From Patescibacteria group bacterium (lineage in GTDB: Bacteria > Patescibacteriota > Patescibacteriia > JACQRZ01), in contig JBBTRI010000010.1 in NCBI GenBank assembly GCA_038065255.1, positions 123,762-158,828 on the forward strand: a DNA stretch of 35,067 nt, in the 5' to 3' direction. This document shows positions 33,455-35,067 of this stretch, in pieces. Positions within the stretch are counted from its first letter, which is position 1, and each line of letters begins with the position of its first letter. The translations under genes were made by a program, and so were the position numbers. The notes under the pieces are model-generated. The model made no database searches. It was not told where the DNA came from and was given only the letters and a program-made list of their open reading frames with translations.

Positions 33455-33503
33455 TCTCTATCTCCTTATGATAATCACACACTATGTTGGATCTACGGCT
33501 TGT

Positions 33504-33532
33504 ATTTTATTAGTGAACATTGAAACTGTCAA
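33504..33532 (-). promoter_or_regulatory. Promoter of the small-ORF/metK unit
   Basis: TTGACA (33532-33527) and TAAAAT (33509-33504) are separated by 17 bp. Confidence 0.75.
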
Positions 33533-33550
33533 TTATCTTAACTAAATCAA

Positions 33551-34126
33551 CTATGTGAGTAGCTCGTGCATTAAGATTCCCGTGCCGATATTTTTTTTTG
33601 CGGAATATGGAATCACCATTTCGCGCCCAACGATGTTCTGAATATCTTCCAGCGCATTCTTAATCTTAGTCTTTTTTAGTTTGTCGATTTTGTTTGCGAC
33701 AACAATTATATCTTTATGGTGCTCTTTTAGGCTATAGAGCATGTTTCGGTCTGATTCGGTCAGTCCGATGTTCGCATCGACTATGAGCACAACTTTTTTT
33801 TGCGCATACCCCGACTGGAACAAATACCAATAAATCAAAAGTTGGATCTGCTCTTGTTCGCGCTTTGACCCCTTTGCATACCCATACCCCGGAAGATCAA
33901 CAAATAGGACTGATTTATTTATACGAAAAAGAATAATCTCGCGCGTCCGCCCCGGGAGCGCGCTCGTGCGTGCAAGACCCTTATGTCGAGTAAGTGAGTT
34001 AATCAGCGAGGACTTTCCTACATTCGACCTGCCGATAAATGCAATCTGAGACTTCTCGTCATTAAGCTCATCATCCGGTCCTGTGATTGCTTTGAGAAAT
34101 GCAGCTGATTTAAGAGGTGCTGTCAT
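33551..34126 (-). CDS. engB: Ribosome-biogenesis GTPase EngB/YsxC
   Basis: With the ATG at 34126 the product is 191 residues, typical of the family. G1 is GRSNVGKSSLIN, the switch region contains GLARTSALPGRTREI with G2 threonines, G3 is DLPGYGYAKG, G4 is NKIDKLKK, and G5 is SAKKNIG. EngB helps assemble the large ribosomal subunit. A GTG in the same frame 18 bases upstream is a possible alternative start. The stop is close to the promoter of the next transcription unit. Confidence 0.93.
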   Translation of the reverse strand: MTAPLKSAAFLKAITGPDDELNDEKSQIAFIGRSNVGKSSLINSLTRHKGLARTSALPGRTREIILFRINKSVLFVDLPGYGYAKGSKREQEQIQLLIYWYLFQSGYAQKKVVLIVDANIGLTESDRNMLYSLKEHHKDIIVVANKIDKLKKTKIKNALEDIQNIVGREMVIPYSAKKNIGTGILMHELLT

Positions 34127-34271
34127 GAGCTTAATGGTACACACTTATTCGCTAGAGCGCTAATCTGCCGCCTATTCGATAGTGGGACCATGCTCAGCGT
34201 CAGCAACATTGGCGCCTTACTGAAAGGCAAAATACCTCAATCGACTCTCAAACAAACGTTATTATAATTGT

Positions 34272-34832
34272 TTATTCCTCACGAACCTTATCCTCACTAT
34301 CAATACTGTCGAGACCCATGCTCCACAAATCAGGACCCCTTTTCCAAACCTTCCAACCACCTTCCCAGTTTTTATTCCACACTTGCTCATCAGCTAAGTA
34401 ACCTTTAAATGGTACGGAGCCGTTATTTGAAGTATCGAGTCGATACCATCCATCTTCCAGTTGTATTTCCACAATCGTATGAGTGCTCTTGCCATCAAGT
34501 CTGATCAATTTCAACAGTTGAGCATCAACACTAGCTGCTTTGCAGAGGGCAATAAAAATCAGAGCCAAATCAGAACAGGCCTTACCCTTATAGACATAAC
34601 CGTCCTCGACTATCTCTGAGGCTGTTCGTTTCCACTGAATACTGTCGGCATACTCCTTGGTTGCATCATTGTAATTCCTAAATTCAAGAGAGCTATGAAT
34701 ATGTTTAAGAAGGGCGACTAAGTCTTCATAGGTTTTCACTTTGTAGTCACCTAAAAATTCCTGGATAGCCGGAGTGACTTCGGTTTGAATTTTCGACTTC
34801 TCGGTTAGGCTCCGGTTATATTCCTTTTGCAT
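34272..34832 (-). CDS. Transglutaminase-like domain protein
   Basis: The 186-residue protein has the Cys-His-Asp core of the transglutaminase/protease-like superfamily: KACSDLALIFIALCKAASV near 83-101 (Cys at about residue 85), STHTIVEIQLEDGWYRLDTS near 115-134, with His at 117-118 and Asp at about 132. Upstream is a helical region. There is no signal peptide, so it is probably cytosolic. Substrate and reaction are unknown; peptidase, amidase or cross-linking activity are all possible in this superfamily. No Shine-Dalgarno site is visible. Confidence 0.65.
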   Translation of the reverse strand: MQKEYNRSLTEKSKIQTEVTPAIQEFLGDYKVKTYEDLVALLKHIHSSLEFRNYNDATKEYADSIQWKRTASEIVEDGYVYKGKACSDLALIFIALCKAASVDAQLLKLIRLDGKSTHTIVEIQLEDGWYRLDTSNNGSVPFKGYLADEQVWNKNWEGGWKVWKRGPDLWSMGLDSIDSEDKVREE

Positions 34833-34995
34833 AACGTGAATTGAAGATATGGTTGCCCCTCTTGGACAAACTCCGAATATTTTTCAAAAAAAATCCTGAC
34901 GTTGAAATCTGATCTCCCAGCCCCAACTCCCCAGCGGCGACTCTGCGTAATTAGAGTACAAAACCCCTCCCATTTCCCCCTTCATTTTTTTATAT

Positions 34996-35067
34996 TTAAA
35001 TCTTTGCAGGTGTATACTCAAAATTCTCGCTGATCTTCCAAACACCTTTCTCTCTGAAAGCAGGAAT
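34996..35067 (-). CDS. C-terminal end of an unidentified gene (truncated by window)
   Basis: The last 72 bases on the minus strand read as 23 codons ending GVWKISENFEYTPAKI and a TAA. The composition looks like a real protein end, but it is too short to identify. Confidence 0.4.
   Translation of the reverse strand: MPAFREKGVWKISENFEYTPAKI

Noticed and set aside
33291-33550. SAM riboswitch before metK
   Set aside because: No SAM-I-like core or terminator pair was recognised, and a coding ORF occupies much of the interval.
34911-34980. G-rich minus strand, possible G-quadruplex
   Set aside because: There are two groups of only three G-tracts each, about 37 bases apart, so no canonical four-tract motif is formed.
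1-35067. CRISPR array, rRNA, tRNA, integrase or phage genes
   Set aside because: No regular spacer-repeat series or RNA-gene folds were seen, and no recombinase domain is encoded apart from the short basic remnant.

Overview
The window is bacterial DNA of about 40-45% GC that uses UGA as an ordinary stop codon. Many TGA stops are shared with the next start in ATGA overlaps. The gene content suggests the Candidate Phyla Radiation (Patescibacteria), probably a Parcubacteria-like lineage. Pointers are a DUF4012 surface protein, a short delta-prime subunit, compact co-directional operons, a type IV pilus operon with beta-propeller pilin, several membrane proteins of unknown function, and weak or absent Shine-Dalgarno sites. 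This placement is inference from gene content, not from phylogeny.

Region 1 (1-1650, minus): a partial FtsB/DivIC-like gene, a PH-domain membrane protein and a winged-helix/nucleotidyltransferase-like protein. Their promoter shares its -10 with the divergent promoter of region 2. Region 2 (1661-3958, plus): a large membrane-anchored PP2C-fold protein that has lost key acidic residues. Region 3 (4022-5180, minus): rplJ-rplL behind a strong promoter, an L10-type leader and a terminator-like hairpin.

Region 4 (5313-19054, minus): a long, almost gapless envelope and morphogenesis run. In transcription order it holds ytxH-like, archease-like, a short mscS, three GT2 glycosyltransferases, a DUF4012 protein, mreB, a GT4 glycosyltransferase, holB, an Asp-box lipoprotein, frr, rseP, a PAP2 phosphatase and mltG. 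It combines glycan assembly, lipid-carrier recycling, peptidoglycan chain release and cell shape, with two housekeeping genes embedded. A 161-bp foldback element lies between mscS and the first glycosyltransferase, and a possible transposase scrap lies after mltG.

Region 5 (19124-23692, minus): a TrxB-like flavoprotein lacking one redox cysteine, an acidic zinc-ribbon protein, leucyl aminopeptidase, a DUF475/TerC-like membrane protein and a membrane-anchored cyclophilin. Region 6 (23831-24418, plus): a multi-span membrane protein behind a perfect consensus promoter and almost without a 5' leader.

Region 7 (24495-32060, minus): a type IV pilus operon of pilB, pilC, a GspH-like prepilin, a prepilin fused to a seven-bladed propeller, two more prepilin-like proteins, pilM and the major pilin candidate. 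It ends at a strong bidirectional terminator, and a 13-bp-arm dyad abuts the pilB start. Region 8 (32121-35067, minus): metK preceded by a 45-codon small ORF and a good promoter, then engB, a transglutaminase-like protein and a probable gene end at the window edge. No rRNA, tRNA, CRISPR array or complete insertion sequence was recognised.
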